Positions 10,672 through 21,945 of a stretch of 64,000 nucleotides of DNA are shown here, in pieces. The notes under the pieces are model-generated. The model made no database searches. It was not told the DNA's origin and saw only the letters and a program-made list of their open reading frames with translations. Source of the DNA: Aradus depressus (lineage: Eukaryota > Arthropoda > Insecta > Hemiptera > Aradidae); contig OY759226.1 in assembly GCA_963662175.1 (NCBI GenBank), positions 24,846,446 through 24,910,445 of the forward strand, read 5' to 3'. Both the position numbers and the translations under genes were made by a program. Numbering within the stretch: the first letter of the stretch is position 1; each line of letters begins with the position of its first letter.

Positions 10672-11039
10672 TTCGTTACGTTAAAAGACAGACGGGAAAT
10701 CATTTTTTATTCAATTTTGGGATGGGGAGGTCGGAAAACATCTGATGAAAACACAACCTCGAATTTCAGATCGATTACAATAACTTCCCCTATTCTTTTT
10801 ATAGCTGGAAAAGTTAAATGTATTTCGTAATAAAACAATAATAAACTGGCAAAGTTGGGTGCGTACAAAGTTAGAAGACCCTAAATATAGACCAACAGTG
10901 TCTCTTAAATGTAAGTAAATGCATACAGAGAATACATAAGTTTGGATACTGGGAACAGTGTGTGTGGGATGTTTGGAGAGGAGCCAAAACAGTTTCTTAC
11001 CTTGGTAGATTTAAATGTTAAACAGAGGAGAGGGAGGCA

Positions 11040-11890
11040 GGCTGGGTGGCTTCTGGAAGTCTGGAGTTGAGAGGGACACAAAGAGGAGGCAGGAAGGGAA
11101 AAGGGCCGGGAAGCAGGGAAGGGAAAGGTCAGGGAAACAGGGAGGGGAACGGGCAGGGAAACAGTGAGGGGAAAGGGTAGGGAAATAGGGAGGGAAAAGG
11201 GCCGGGAAACAGGGAGGGAAAAGGGCCGGGAAACAGGGAGGGGAAAGGGCAGGGAAACAGGGAGGGGAAAGGGCAGGGAAACAGTGAGGGAAAAGGGTAG
11301 GGAAACAGGGAGGGAAAAGGGCAGGGAAACAGGGAGGGAAAAGGGCAGGGAAACAGAAAGGGAAAAAGGCAGGGAAACAGAAAGGGAAAAGGGCAGGGAA
11401 ACAGGGAGGGAAAAGGGCCGGGAAGCAGGTAGGGAAAAGGGCAGGGAAGCAGGTAGGGAAAAGGGCAGGGAAACAGGGAGGGGAAAGGGCAGGGAAACAG
11501 GGAGGGGAAAGGGCAGGGAAACAGTGAGGGAAAAGGGTAGGGAAACAGGGAGGGAAAAGGGCAGGGAAACAGGGAGGGAAAAGGGCAGAGAAACAGAAAG
11601 GGAAAAGGGCAGGGAAACAGAAAGAGAAAAGGGCAGGGAAACAGAAAGGGAAAAGGGCAGGGAAACAGGGAGGGAACTGGGGAGGGAAAAGGGCAAGGAA
11701 ACAGGGAGGGAAAAGGGCAGGGAAATGGGGAGGGAAAAGGGCAAGGAAACAGAAAGGGAAAAGGACAGGGAAACAGGGAGGGAAACAGAAAGGGAAAAGG
11801 GCAGGGAAACAGGGAGGGAAATGGGGAGGGAAAAGGGCAAGGAAACAGGGAGGGAAATCAGCAGGGAAAATGGCAGGGAAACAGGTAATA
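11040..11890 (+). repeat. Purine-rich 24-bp minisatellite
   Basis: Roughly 35 imperfect copies of a unit like GGGCAGGGAAACAGGGAGGG + AAAA, with small changes (TGAGG, AGAAAGG, GGGGAGG). A higher-order block of about 240 bp is repeated (compare 11230-11420 with 11470-11660). Since 24 is a multiple of three, several frames stay open on both strands; these ORFs (Gly-Arg-Glu or Pro-Phe-Ser rich) are by-products of the repeat. Confidence 0.93.
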
Positions 11891-12053
11891 ACTAAATACG
11901 GTATGGTATGTCTGCGTGGATCTTTAGACAAATTGGGTAGGCTTGTGGGTACACCTAGGGACCTAAGCATCCAATGCTCCTATCCCGATACTGCCCAGGT
12001 TCAATTATGTTAAGAGTCTTCAACTATCAGATAGAAGAAAAAAAACCTTAGAA

Positions 12054-12275
12054 CCGGTGGCCGTGCGGGCTACAGCGTAGGGCTTTGGTTGCATGGTCTC
12101 ATCTTGGTTGTGGGTTTGAATCCTGTCCGGGAGTGAGTTTTATTTCGTAGATAGAACTCCCTCCCAGGGCCATGGATGTTCCAAATAACTAGATAACACA
12201 GTTACAGAGACTATGTGCATCGTCGTACATAAGCAAGGTTAATACAATAATAGTAACTACTATTATAGACTTACT
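12054..12275 (+). repeat. SINE-B, tRNA-Leu/Ser-like
   Basis: The head has an A-box-like GTGGCCGTGCGGGCTA and a B box GGTTTGAATCC in a tRNA layout with a long variable arm, followed by GGGAGTGAGTTTTATTTCG and a body of about 130 bp. Related copies are at 35095-35250 and 59413-59633. It is distinct from SINE-A in both head and body. Confidence 0.8.
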
Positions 12276-12589
12276 TCATATCACAGTGTAATATTAAAAT
12301 ATACCAAAATTAATTATTATTTTTTAAAGAAGAGAATCGCCGAAGTTTTAAATATTTTTGATAACGGCTGAAAAATATTTTTTTTTAATACAAAAAAACA
12401 GCTGTTGAGACATTAATGGATTGAAAAAAAATAAATGTGAAGGGAATCATTTATTCCCTTTTATTACAAATGAAATAAGAACAATGGACAGTCAAAAACA
12501 AATGTCGAAGATCAGCTGTTTGAATAGAGACAGTCTGAGGAGAGTTGTTTAGGGTTAGAGCGTCTAGTGAGAGAAGTAAACCGAGAGTT
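12276..12589. other. AT-rich DNA, nothing recognised
   Basis: No feature identified. Confidence 0.4.
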
Positions 12590-12930
12590 CACTAATGTTA
12601 AATATTTCGACAGTAGTAATTGGGATTTTTGAATTGAGTCCCCTCCCCGGAATTCCCCCCTACCCTCAGCAGATATCGCTGAAATTTGACTGGTTATGTC
12701 CTCAGTGGATTTTAATTTTAAATACGAAATTTGATGTTGATACATTCATTACATCGGCAGTTATTGGGATTTTTGAAAAGGGCCCCCACCCCGGAACCCC
12801 CCCCCTCCCCTCAGCAGATATCGCTGAAATTTGACTGGTTATGTCCTCAGTAGATGTTAATTTTAAATACAAAATTTGATGTTGATACATTCATTACATC
12901 GGCAGTTATTGGGATTTTAGAATTGGGGGG
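12590..12930 (+). repeat. Family M: tandem ~143-bp modules
   Basis: Two full units and a partial third, each with GATACATTCATTACATCGGC, AGTTATTGGGATTTT, a C-rich block (CACCCCGGAAC), GATATCGCTGAAATTTGAC and GTAGATGTTAATTTTAAAT. The same unit recurs at 29507-29810 and 30326-30610. Confidence 0.75.
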
Positions 12931-12967
12931 CTCTTATCTTCCCGTTCTCTTCCACCGACTTGCATAT

Positions 12968-13872
12968 TCTATTTTAGTAAAGCTGAAACGGGGTTTGTGT
13001 GTTCCAGCATCACGCCCAAACGGCTGGACGGATTTCTATAAAACTTCACATGTAGCATCCTTTCGAGCCCGATTGAATAATAGGCTATGTGGCGTCCCAA
13101 AATTTCGAACGGGAGGGGGGGTTGTAAGGGGGGGCTAAGCATGTAAATAGTGCTAACTAATTAACTAATGGTCGGATTGTCATGAAATTTCATACGTAGT
13201 ATTCCTAAAAGCCAAATAAAAAAACAGAGTGTGTGACGTCACAAAATTGTGAACGGGAGAGGGGGTTGTGTGGGTAGGCCTAAGTATAAATATAGAGCTA
13301 GGTCATTAACTAATGGTCGGATTGTCACGGAATTTCACATGTGGTATTCTTAGACCTTAGAAATTTGTGACATCTCAAAACTTTGAACGAGAGGGGGGAT
13401 TGTGGGGGTAAGCCTAAATATAAAGATACCGCTAGCGCATTAACTAATGGTCGGATTATTACGAAATTTCACATGTAGTATTCCTGAAGGCCAAATAGAA
13501 AAATAGGCTAAGTGACGTCCCAAAACTGCGAACGGTCGGGGGGGTTGTAATGGGGGGCTAAGTATAAAAATAGTGCTAACTCATTAACTAATGGTCGGGG
13601 CATATTAACTAATGGTCGGAGCACATACTAGCTGTGATGCCCAGTGGTCCTAACTACGTACTAGCTGTGGGGTCCGCAGTTGCAAGGCACATACTAGCTG
13701 TGGTGCCCAGGGGTCCTAAAAACTTACTAGCTGGGGTGTCTGCCTTTGAAGGACTATAAGCCTTATTCCGTATGAATAATTGAAAATTATAACATCATGA
13801 ATGTACTGTTCAAGAATTGATATTAGGAAAAAAGTCATGAGTTCCCCGGGCAACGCCGGGTATTACTACTAG
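12968..13872 (+). mobile_element. Non-autonomous Helitron with internal minisatellite
   Basis: The 5' end TCTATTTTAGTAAAGCTGAA starts with TC. The 3' end has a GC hairpin (CCCGGGCAACGCCGGG, 13844-13860 region) about 8 nt before a terminal CTAG (13869-13872) followed by T. These are the Helitron hallmarks: TC start, subterminal hairpin, CTRR end, no TIRs. Inside are four ~140-bp units marked by ATTAACTAATGGTCGG and a G-run, then short units marked by ACATACTAGCTGTG. No Rep/helicase ORF is present. Confidence 0.82.
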
Positions 13873-13989
13873 TATACCATAAAATGATTGATTTATTACA
13901 TAAGTTCTCGTACACAAAAATAATTATTAAGGAAGATAAGTTAAACATTCCTGGAATATTTCAATCAGTATATTCTGAGTAATCTTTTC

Positions 13990-14310
13990 GCCTCATTTTC
14001 AATAGATAGCCAGTCAATCGCTGACCTGCTGACCGCACTTCTTATCGGAATTTTCTCTCTCATCGGCAGAATATTCAGAAAAAGACAACCTCTTGTTTGG
14101 ACGATTGGATGTGGGTTTGTAATGTCCCAGTCAAATTTCAATGCCTGGCTGGTAAACTAATAAGTGTCGATCTTATGGCGTTCGATACATTCATCCAATC
14201 GAGTTATCGTGTTCACAGACACAAAGACAGACAGAAAATTTTGTTATCATTTTTGGAATCAATAGTCAATAGGCAGGAAAACATGAAATTCTGTTGTGTG
14301 ATGTAAAACA
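13990..14310 (+). repeat. Family M fragment
   Basis: GATACATTCATCCAATCGAGTT, ATCGTGTTCACAGACACA and AGGAAAACATGAAATTC are family M 3' blocks. Confidence 0.5.
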
Positions 14311-14641
14311 TTTACATATATTAAGATAATTAAAATATTATACAATTAATTATATTTATTTGTATAAAAAACAAAGAAGCAACTAAATTGGTGAATAATT
14401 ATATGAAGTCGCATTTGTTTTGGGGCGAGCCAATGAGTGGAAAACAAAATAATACCATCAGCTGTTATAATTAGGGAGTTGAAGTTGGCTGGTGGAGGTG
14501 AGAGGTCTGAGTTGAGATGTAGTGAGAAAAGTGTTTAGGCTTAAGGTGTGGTGAACCAGAAAGGTGGAAATAACATTGAAATAGATGCGCAAAGTAGGTA
14601 TTTTTATTTATTTATACGTACAAAATATATATGCTCAAAAG
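14311..14641. other. AT-rich DNA, nothing recognised
   Basis: No gene or RNA seen. A related sequence occurs in reverse near 47330-47480 (text such as GTGAATAATT/TTAACAGTAAA differs, but the AGGCTTAAG, GAGTTGAGATGTAGTG-type blocks recur inverted), so it is probably repetitive. Confidence 0.4.
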
Positions 14642-14971
14642 AGGGCGCCGGTAGCTCAGTGGTATGCGTGCTTGTCTTCTGAGCTCAAGTTCGTGGGTTC
14701 GTAACCCGACCCTTAGTTTATTTTATCTGGGAGGTGAAATAAACTTAAGCACGCCAACCTTCGGATGGAACGTTAAGCGAGCCTGTACGATGTCAAGTAC
14801 TCGTTAAAGACCCCTACTCTAGGTGAATAAAAATTTAGGGTAGGCAAAATTTAGGACTCCCACAGTAGAGTCGGGCTCATGTCCACCAGAGTGACGAAAG
14901 AGCGCTCTGGTAGTAGGCGATATGACCTCATAGTTAAAGCCCGGGCATGAGTCATAAAACCTAACCTAACA
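14642..14971 (+). repeat. SINE-A, full length (reference description)
   Basis: Layout: tRNA-like head of ~75 nt with A box TAGCTCAGTGG and B box GGTTCG(T/A)AACCC; a CTTAGTTTATTTTATCTGGG segment; AGCACGCC; TGTACGATGTCA; GGTGAATAAAAATTTAGGG; AGTCGGGCTCATGTCCACC; an inverted pair AGAGCGCTCT; and a tail GAGTCATAAAACCTAACCT. Imperfect direct repeats ATATATGCYCAAAA flank it (before 14641 and from 14972). No coding capacity; RNA polymerase III transcription and LINE-mediated copying are inferred from the boxes and duplications. Confidence 0.92.
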
Positions 14972-15181
14972 TATATGCCCAAAATTATAAAACATTGATA
15001 TATATATATATATATATAATGGCCAAAATATAAAACAGAAAAAAGACTGAAATAGTTCTAAGAATTTAGTTTGTAATATTTTTCTTTTAAATATTTTGAT
15101 TTTTGTTCCAATCTTTGTTTCTAATTTTATAATATAGATTTAAGTAAATAAACCCAATTTTACATATTTATAATTATCACA

Positions 15182-15182
<1 letters not shown>

Positions 15183-15253
<71 letters not shown>

Positions 15254-15255
15254 TC
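15183..15255 (+). repeat. (TA)n microsatellite
   Basis: About 70 bp of TA repeats with two TG interruptions. Tyr/Ile ORFs over it are artefacts. Confidence 0.95.
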
Positions 15256-15609
15256 CTATATACTTCGGATATACAAGGTAGCAATTCAGAGAGAATGATG
15301 AAGAAGGCAGAGTGGAGAGTTCTGTAGACGAACACAGAGAGGAAACACAGAACGGAAATACTTGAAAAGTAATGATAGGTCTCAATGATAGGTCTCATAA
15401 GTGATAGTTAGCTGACAATTCCACCAGAATGGGCTGTAGTCTCAGCTTATATCTCCCTCTCGTCTCATAATATACAGGACAATTCTGACCGTATTTATTT
15501 TCGAATACATTTCTGCATTTAAGATTTCCGAATTTCTTTCTGATCTTCGCTTTTCAAAAAAAAAAAAAAAAAAAAAAATCTAATGATACAATTAATTCAA
15601 CTGAACGGA

Positions 15610-16890
15610 TTTTTTTTTTATGGAAAAAAGCAGCAGGGATTGAATTTGAGAATTAATTTTTTTTGTAAAATCAAGAAATAACAGTTATTTTTTGATTGAA
15701 ATAAAATTATTAATTAATTAATTAATTAAAATAAAAATCATTGATGATTCTTAAATAAAAGTCAAAAATTAATCGGTAAGATTTATACATCTAGTTAAAA
15801 ATTAACTGTTAACATTTGACTTATATTTTTTAAGTTAAACTTCAAGAATTGCTTATTGAGTGAAAAACGTTTGAATCAAAAAGAAAAATTACTTTTTGAG
15901 CGATATTTTTTAGATCAGAAATAACACTTATTACTTGAGCGATATTTTTTTCTCTCAAAATAAAACTCAAAACGCTGTATCTCTCTTAATTAACTGAAGT
16001 TATCCTCTTGCAGTTGGTCTTATTCGAATCAACTTGTAAAACTCAAGAATCAATCACTTAACTTTCTCAGAAAGGAAACTTTTGTCAAAGTCTGTCTTCA
16101 AAAGTAGGAAATAGTTGTAACCAGTCGTGTACAAGGCCTGACAAAACTATTAGGTGTAAATTCAAAAAGAAAACTATACAAAGACAAAATTAAATTTTGG
16201 CACAATGATATATCATTAATTAATTAAATCAGAATCTGTTTGAACAGTTCAATGGTAACTGAATTATACAGCTGATGTAATACAAAAACGAAACTCCTCT
16301 AGAAAACTAAATATTGAACGTTGATCATGTTTATAAAAACATCAATACGTAAACAGGTGTTTAGAGAATAGAAAAAGAGATTTATCGCTATCCCCCTCAC
16401 CAACTTTGCATTTATCTCATTGGTTAGTGAGCAAATTCGTCTTTTCGTTCTTCATCCGGATATACGAGTATAAAAGTAGGATACAGTTGTCGTTAGTCAT
16501 ATTATGACTGTATCCTACTTTTTAAAAGAATTTTTGAAAAAATGTATTTTTGAAGAAACCGCAGAGATTGATTCTTATACATATTTTCAAGCTGAATCGA
16601 ATAAGACTAACCACAAGTAGATAGCTTTAATCGTAAGCGAGATAGAGCGTTTTGAGTTTTATTTTGAATGAAAAAAATATCGCTCAAGTAATAAGTGTCA
16701 TTTCTGATCTAAAAAATTTCGCTCAGAAATAATTATGGCGGGGGGTGATTTTTGATTTATTGACAGAAAAATAAGAATTAATTTTTGAGGGAAATCACAA
16801 AATGAATTTTAAAAGCTATAAATAAAAATCAAGTTATGATTTCATTTATCAGTCATAAAAAATAATTTTCAATTTCAAACTCTGAAAAAG
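15610..16890. mobile_element. Foldback element with long imperfect inverted arms
   Basis: The left arm (about 15610-16070) and right arm (about 16570-16890) are reverse complements over long stretches. Examples are the left blocks ATTACTTGAGCGATATTTTT, AAAACTCAAAACGCTGTATC and CTTATTCGAATCAACTTG, with counterparts in reverse at 16695-16620, 16665-16640 and 16612-16590. The centre contains TAGTCATATTATGACT. No ORF; a non-autonomous TIR or foldback DNA element is likely. Confidence 0.7.
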
Positions 16891-18115
16891 AGGCTAAGAG
16901 ACCTTAAAAAGTGAAAACTTAGTTGACAAATTCGCACTGGAGAAGTACCTACATTACTAGATGATTCACCCATCAAAATAGAAAATTTGTTTAACTCTCG
17001 ACAGAAAGGATCAGATCTAAGGGATTGGAACAATTTGTATGAGACCCGAAGGGAATTCCCATTTAGATATTGAAGTTAATTGTCGGCCATCTTGTCAATG
17101 AATTCATAGTTCCCCCCTCGCCCTTACAACACAAAACCTTTCGTTACAATGGCCACCCATCCTCATTTTAAAAATTTCTTTAATATTCCTCCCTGGGCCA
17201 TGACACTGACATTCCAAAAAGCTGTCTTTAGGTCCACTATTATAATTAACGTCACGAGGCAGCCTCATCACATGTATTGCATGACTAATTAAGTTCTCTG
17301 AATATATATATATATATATTTTTTATATACATATGATTGACATATTAATTACTAACGAATAAATAATTACATTATAACCAACGTAATCTACAATTTTTGT
17401 TTACATAACTTATTGTAAGTTCATACATAGTATAGAATACATACATAGTATATAGAAAAATACATATATCGGTATTGAATTTTCGTTGAATTAACAAATT
17501 TTGCATTAGGATTTAGGAGCCCCTACGTACGTCAGCTATAGAATAACCCGGAAAAGGGGGATTTCTTAAGTAAAAATATATATGCCTGGGTAGGAAGATA
17601 ATTATTAATAATTTTCAGTTTTTCGTCCACCCTGAGAATTACTGTCTTAGTACACGATGTTTTGCACTTAAGTCGGGTTTTTAAGTTTACCCACCTTTTT
17701 AAGACATCAGTATATATGTGTGACTATAAAGAAATTACAAATATGAGTACTGAACAATAATATTTGAATAGACTGAAATCAAATATTGAGACTGATTTCA
17801 AACAAAAGAGTTGATAAGTGTCATTACGAGATACGAGACAGAAAATGTCAACAAACCAAACCAATTTGGAAGTGAGGCTTCTGGAACAAACAGAAACCGA
17901 GAAACAAACAAACAGGCGTTCTCTATTCAGAGAATGTATTATTACGAGTATAGTACTAACAAACAGAGAAGCCGCATCTGTCAAACCAGTGTCAATGCAG
18001 AGTCAATAAGGGTATTATTTGTGGATTAGCTCACAACATGGACAAATATGTAACTACAATTACTAAAGTTTTGTGGGGGGGGGGATATAGGGTTGGGCAA
18101 AAAAAAATATTTTAA
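16891..18115. other. AT-rich DNA with family M scraps
   Basis: 16915-16990 carries a GGAGAAGTACC end and 17510-17560 an AGGAGCCCCTACGTACGTC block. The rest, including the small ORFs near 17720-18030, shows no protein family I know. Confidence 0.4.
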
Positions 18116-18166
18116 AAACATAGGTTTGTCAAAAATATTGTCTATTTCACAAAATATAAAAAATAT

Positions 18167-18204
18167 ATAGGAATACTTTCGGTATTGCTACCATCTTCAG
18201 CCAC
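18167..18204 (-). ncRNA. Hammerhead-ribozyme-like motif
   Basis: Minus-sense order: GTGG, CTGAAGA (fits CUGANGA), one extra U, stem II GGTA-gcaa-TACC, GAAA, short stem III (AGT/ATT), then C at the cleavage position and CTAT, which can pair with GTGG by two Watson-Crick and two G-U pairs. The extra U before stem II departs from the textbook core. Self-cleavage is not shown by sequence alone. Confidence 0.6.
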
Positions 18205-18735
18205 GACACACATACAAATACTAACATTTTTATTCATTTTATACTAACAAAAAGCAAACATTAAAAAAATAATAACTTACAATAAAAATTAAATTTAAAA
18301 AATAAAATTAAAATTAAGAATAGACGACCAAAAATAATAAAGATAATGAAAAATGAATTAAAGTTGAGACTTTAATATTAAGTTTTTGTTACATACTTAT
18401 TTATAGTTTAAGTACAAAGTGGTTGACTTAATGTTTATTACCTTGGTTTTATTTAAAGTCATTATAACATGTATATGTGTATGTATGTATATGAAAGTAT
18501 ATATATATTTTTTTTTTGTTTTGCATTTCTCTTGGCTGTATGTATACAAGTAAATGTGCGCATTATTATAATATTTAGAAATTTATTAAGCTGTAATATT
18601 CTTACTTTATTATTATAACGGATGTATATTCAAATTGTACCCCAACTCTCTACAATAAGCCTTAATAGACTTCAATGTAGTAATAAATAAATTTAAAAAA
18701 ATAAATTTTATACTAACATTAAAATGTGTTAAATA

Positions 18736-18773
18736 GTGGCTGAAGATGGTAGCAGTACCGAAAGTACTCCCAT
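18736..18773 (+). ncRNA. Hammerhead-ribozyme-like motif (best copy)
   Basis: Order: GTGG (18736-18739), CTGAAGA (18740-18746), U, stem II GGTA-gcag-TACC... with GAAA at 18760-18763, stem III AGT/ACT, C (18769) at the cleavage position, then CCAT (18770-18773), which pairs with GTGG. All catalytic-core letters and three helices are present. Differences from the minus-strand copy keep pairing (A-C to A-U type changes), which suggests selection on the fold. Confidence 0.65.
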
Positions 18774-18830
18774 ATATTTTGAAAATGGACAATATTTTTA
18801 AAAAACATACATTTAAAAAAAAATGGACTA

Positions 18831-19548
18831 CAGTGGAATCCCGATATTTCGTATTTTGATTATTCGTATTTCCGGATAATTCGTACAAATTTGCCGGTCC
18901 CCAGAGAAAATCCCGATAAGTGGTATAAAAACAATGCATTTCGGACCCCTCGGTAATTCGTATAATTTTTATGCTCGAGGTCACTTAAAACGTCTTATAA
19001 TTCGTATTTTCAGCTTAAAAACCTCGTTAATTCGTACTGTTTTCAAGAGGGGGAGAGAGGACAGTGAGAGACGAGAGAGCAGAATGAGTGCGAGATAAAT
19101 GTTTTCTAGGAAATCACGTGATTCCTACAGAACCAAAGGGGAGAGCGAATGAGAGAGACACAAGTTTTCTATGAAATCTCATATTATCTCATGTAATTCG
19201 AACTCTTTTCACTGAAAGGAGGAGAGGAGAGGAGAGGGGGAAAGTTTTAGCAACTTTATTGATCTTGTCTAATATTTTTTCTAACAAATGTTTGATTGGT
19301 GTTTATTTAATCTAGAACATATGTACATATTTTTATTGCATGTATTGTTTATTGTATAGTTTAGTATAAAGCAGTGTTTATTGCATAGTTTTTATTCTTA
19401 CCACATTGTACATACTTCTTAATACATACATATTTGCATTAATACGTTTTTTAATTTTTTATATTTTGTACTCCCGATAATTGGTTATCGCGATAATTCG
19501 TACCAAACCGTCAGTCCCTTGACCATACGAATTATCGGGATTCTACTG
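18831..19548. mobile_element. pogo/Tigger-like MITE
   Basis: Terminal inverted repeats CAGTGGAATCCCGATATTTC (left) and the complement of CAGTAGAATCCCGATAATTC (right) lie between TA dinucleotides (18829-18830, 19549-19550). The interior has repeated ATTCGTA motifs and no transposase. CAGTNGAA ends with TA duplication fit the pogo/Tigger group of Tc1/mariner. Confidence 0.82.
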
Positions 19549-19554
19549 TATTAA

Positions 19555-19990
19555 TTTTCAGCAGAATTGGCCGAAGGGAAGGATCAGAGGGACTCAACTC
19601 AAAAATCACAATAACTCCTGATGCAATGAATCGACATGAAATTTTATAAATAAATTTTAAAACGCAGTAAGTACAGCACCTGTTAATTTTCCACGAAATC
19701 GGTCGAAGGGTAGGGGGTGACTAGAGAAGGAGACTTAAATTCCCTAATAACTGCCTTATGATGAATGTATTGAAACATTTACTATGAAGATACACAAGCC
19801 ACTATGTAAATCAACTATATATTTTTTAACCCAAATGTTTGATTGGTTTCGGGAGGGAGAGCGAAAACTTAATGCTAGGGAAGAAAATACCGAGGTTTTG
19901 TCAAAATTCGGCCAAAAAAATCTTCAAAAACAATCTCGAAGGAAAAACCTTTATATAGTAAACCAAACAACAATGAAGGAAATATAATTA
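19555..19990 (-). repeat. Family M copy, reverse
   Basis: Blocks TTTTCAGCAGAATTGGCCGA, AATAACTCCTGATGCAATGA, ACGAAATCGGTCGAAGGG and TGTTTGATTGGTTTCGGGAG occur in family order. Confidence 0.6.
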
Positions 19991-20329
19991 CACAAATTTT
20001 CGACTCATAATTTAACATAAATATAACTTTTACCCAAGAAGCAAATATTTGGCAAACGGTATTGAGAGAACAACAATTTCCTCAACTTAAATAATTTATT
20101 CATAGGAGGACATGGCTTGGGTAAGACGAACCAAATGAGAAGAGCCGGTTGGAATCATAATAAGCCAGACAGGGGTGTCAACAACATCACACTAATTTGT
20201 ATTAAATGTCATTTAAATAAACATTTAGATGAGGGGGGGGGGGGGGGGGGGGCAGGGAAAATGTCAGCTTCCAGATATAATTATATATACATTATATAAT
20301 AGTAATTATACATAATTCGGAAATGAATA
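19991..20329. other. AT-rich DNA with a G17-20 run
   Basis: A G homopolymer at about 20232-20252 is the only notable feature. Confidence 0.45.
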
Positions 20330-21200
20330 GGTGCCATTTTAATGTAGTTTTGAATTTAAATTGAATACATTCATTAGACGGCAGTTATTGGGGTTTTTGA
20401 GTTGAGCCCACCCACCCTCTGATCCTCCCCTTCACTTCAGCCGATATCGCTGAAAATTAATAGGTGCCATCCTTAGGTGGTTTTTTATTTTAATATAAAA
20501 TTTTATGCCGATACATTTATAAGATGTCAAGTTTTGGGTTTTTTAAGTTGAGTCCACCTCTCATCCTCCCCTTCACTATCGCTGAAAATTAATAGGTGCC
20601 ATCCTTAGGTGGTTTTTTATTTTAATATAAAATTTCATGCCGATAAATTTATAAGATGTCAATTTTTGGATTTTTTAAGTTGAGCCCACCTCTCATCCTT
20701 CCCTTCACTATCGCTGAAAATTAATAGGTGCCATCCTTAGGTGGTATTTTATTTTAATATAAAATTTTATGCCGATACATTTATAAGATGTAATTTTTGG
20801 GTTTATTAAGTTGAGCCCACCTCTGATCCTCCCCTTAGACAATTCCACTAAAAATTAATAACTGTCGTCCTTATGGAGTTTTAAATACACATATAATTTC
20901 GTGTCAATACATTCATTACAACGGCAGTTGTTAACAGTTTTTGTGTTAATCACTCCCTAATCCTGCCCTTCCTCTTTGACTGATTCGATTAATCAATAGA
21001 TTTCTTTCTTATGAAGTTCGGAATACACACGATACATTCATTCTATCCGGAGTTATTGTGCCCACAGACTCACACAGACAGACCGAAATCATTTAATAAT
21101 TTTTGGGATCTGGAGCTCGATAAACCTGCAATTCCGTTAACAACTCTGACCAATTAAATGACTACCCCTATACTTTTCATAGGTAGGGAAGTAATAAATA
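20330..21200 (+). repeat. Family M: tandem ~125-bp modules with both flanks
   Basis: At least four units carry TGCCGATACATTTATAAGATG, TTTTTTAAGTTGAG, CCACCTCTCATCC and GAAAATTAATAGGTGCCATC. They are followed by the 3' blocks (ATCCGGAGTTATTGTG, CACACAGACAGACCG) and the AACAACTCTGACC...CCCCTATACTTTTCATAGG end. Confidence 0.75.
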
Positions 21201-21945
21201 ACTATATTCATTTTTTTTTTTTAAATTGATAGCTTTGAAAAAATAAGATAAATTTTAAACTGCAATAATTTTTCCTTGAAGCTGCAATTCAAAACCAATA
21301 AAAAAAAATGCCGATAACCTACATTTCTAAATACATAAAGATGACCCTATTTTAATCTGATTATTATTAAAATAAATTTTAACAATTACATTTTATTATT
21401 TTATATGGGCTATCTGTAGGTCACCGCCTTCTTTTGTAAGAAATAAATATATATTTACATATATTTCCAAGGGCTTAAATATTATGTTCAAATTCCTACT
21501 ATCTAGTTACCGACATTTCAAAACATTATGAATAAACATAGTTCCAAACATTCTGAACATCTCATTATTTTATTTTTTGAAAATCTATAATAACTCTTTA
21601 TTTTGAATATTTACAATCGGTATAACCATAAGTAAATTTCATGAATGATACATAGAATATAGTTTCTGTGCTTTTAGAATTAAATGACTCATATCCAATA
21701 GCGTGCATTTGCTGCGCTTTGCATTTTTAACTGTGCATGTAAAATCAGCTTTAAGAGTATAAAGTGTAACATAAATGAAGATTTTGAGCGAGGAAATGAA
21801 ATGATCCAATTCATGTATATTTAAATAAATGTAATATGACTTATTTTGTACATGTACATTTAAGAAAAGCACAATTTTCGTAATCTTGGTTGTTTGCTCT
21901 GGCCAGAGGAGGGCACGTCCCCCCCCCCCCCCCCCCCTGCTCCCC
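21201..21945. other. AT-rich DNA, no gene recognised
   Basis: Ends in a C18-19 run (21919-21937) beside GCTCTGGCCAGAGG, a context that recurs with a longer G/C tract at 27030-27095. Confidence 0.45.

Larger units (their letters stand above)
18120..18810. mobile_element. Inverted-repeat element with two hammerhead-like arms
   Basis: The left arm (about 18128-18206) and right arm (about 18735-18806) are inverted copies sharing ATTGTC(C/T)ATTT, ATATAT, and the hammerhead-like core. About 530 bp of AT-rich sequence lies between, without ORF motifs. Arms of Penelope-like retroelements are known to encode hammerhead ribozymes; that affiliation is inference, since no RT is present. Confidence 0.6.

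Noticed and set aside
10905..11970. ORFs of 243-319 residues with octapeptide repeats
   Set aside because: A 24-bp minisatellite keeps frames open on both strands; no start context, splice sites or domain support a gene.
14642..14720. tRNA gene
   Set aside because: The A and B boxes belong to SINE-A heads; the cloverleaf is imperfect and the same SINE body follows in every complete copy.
17724..18029. Cluster of short ORFs on both strands
   Set aside because: Mutually overlapping, no homology pattern recognised.
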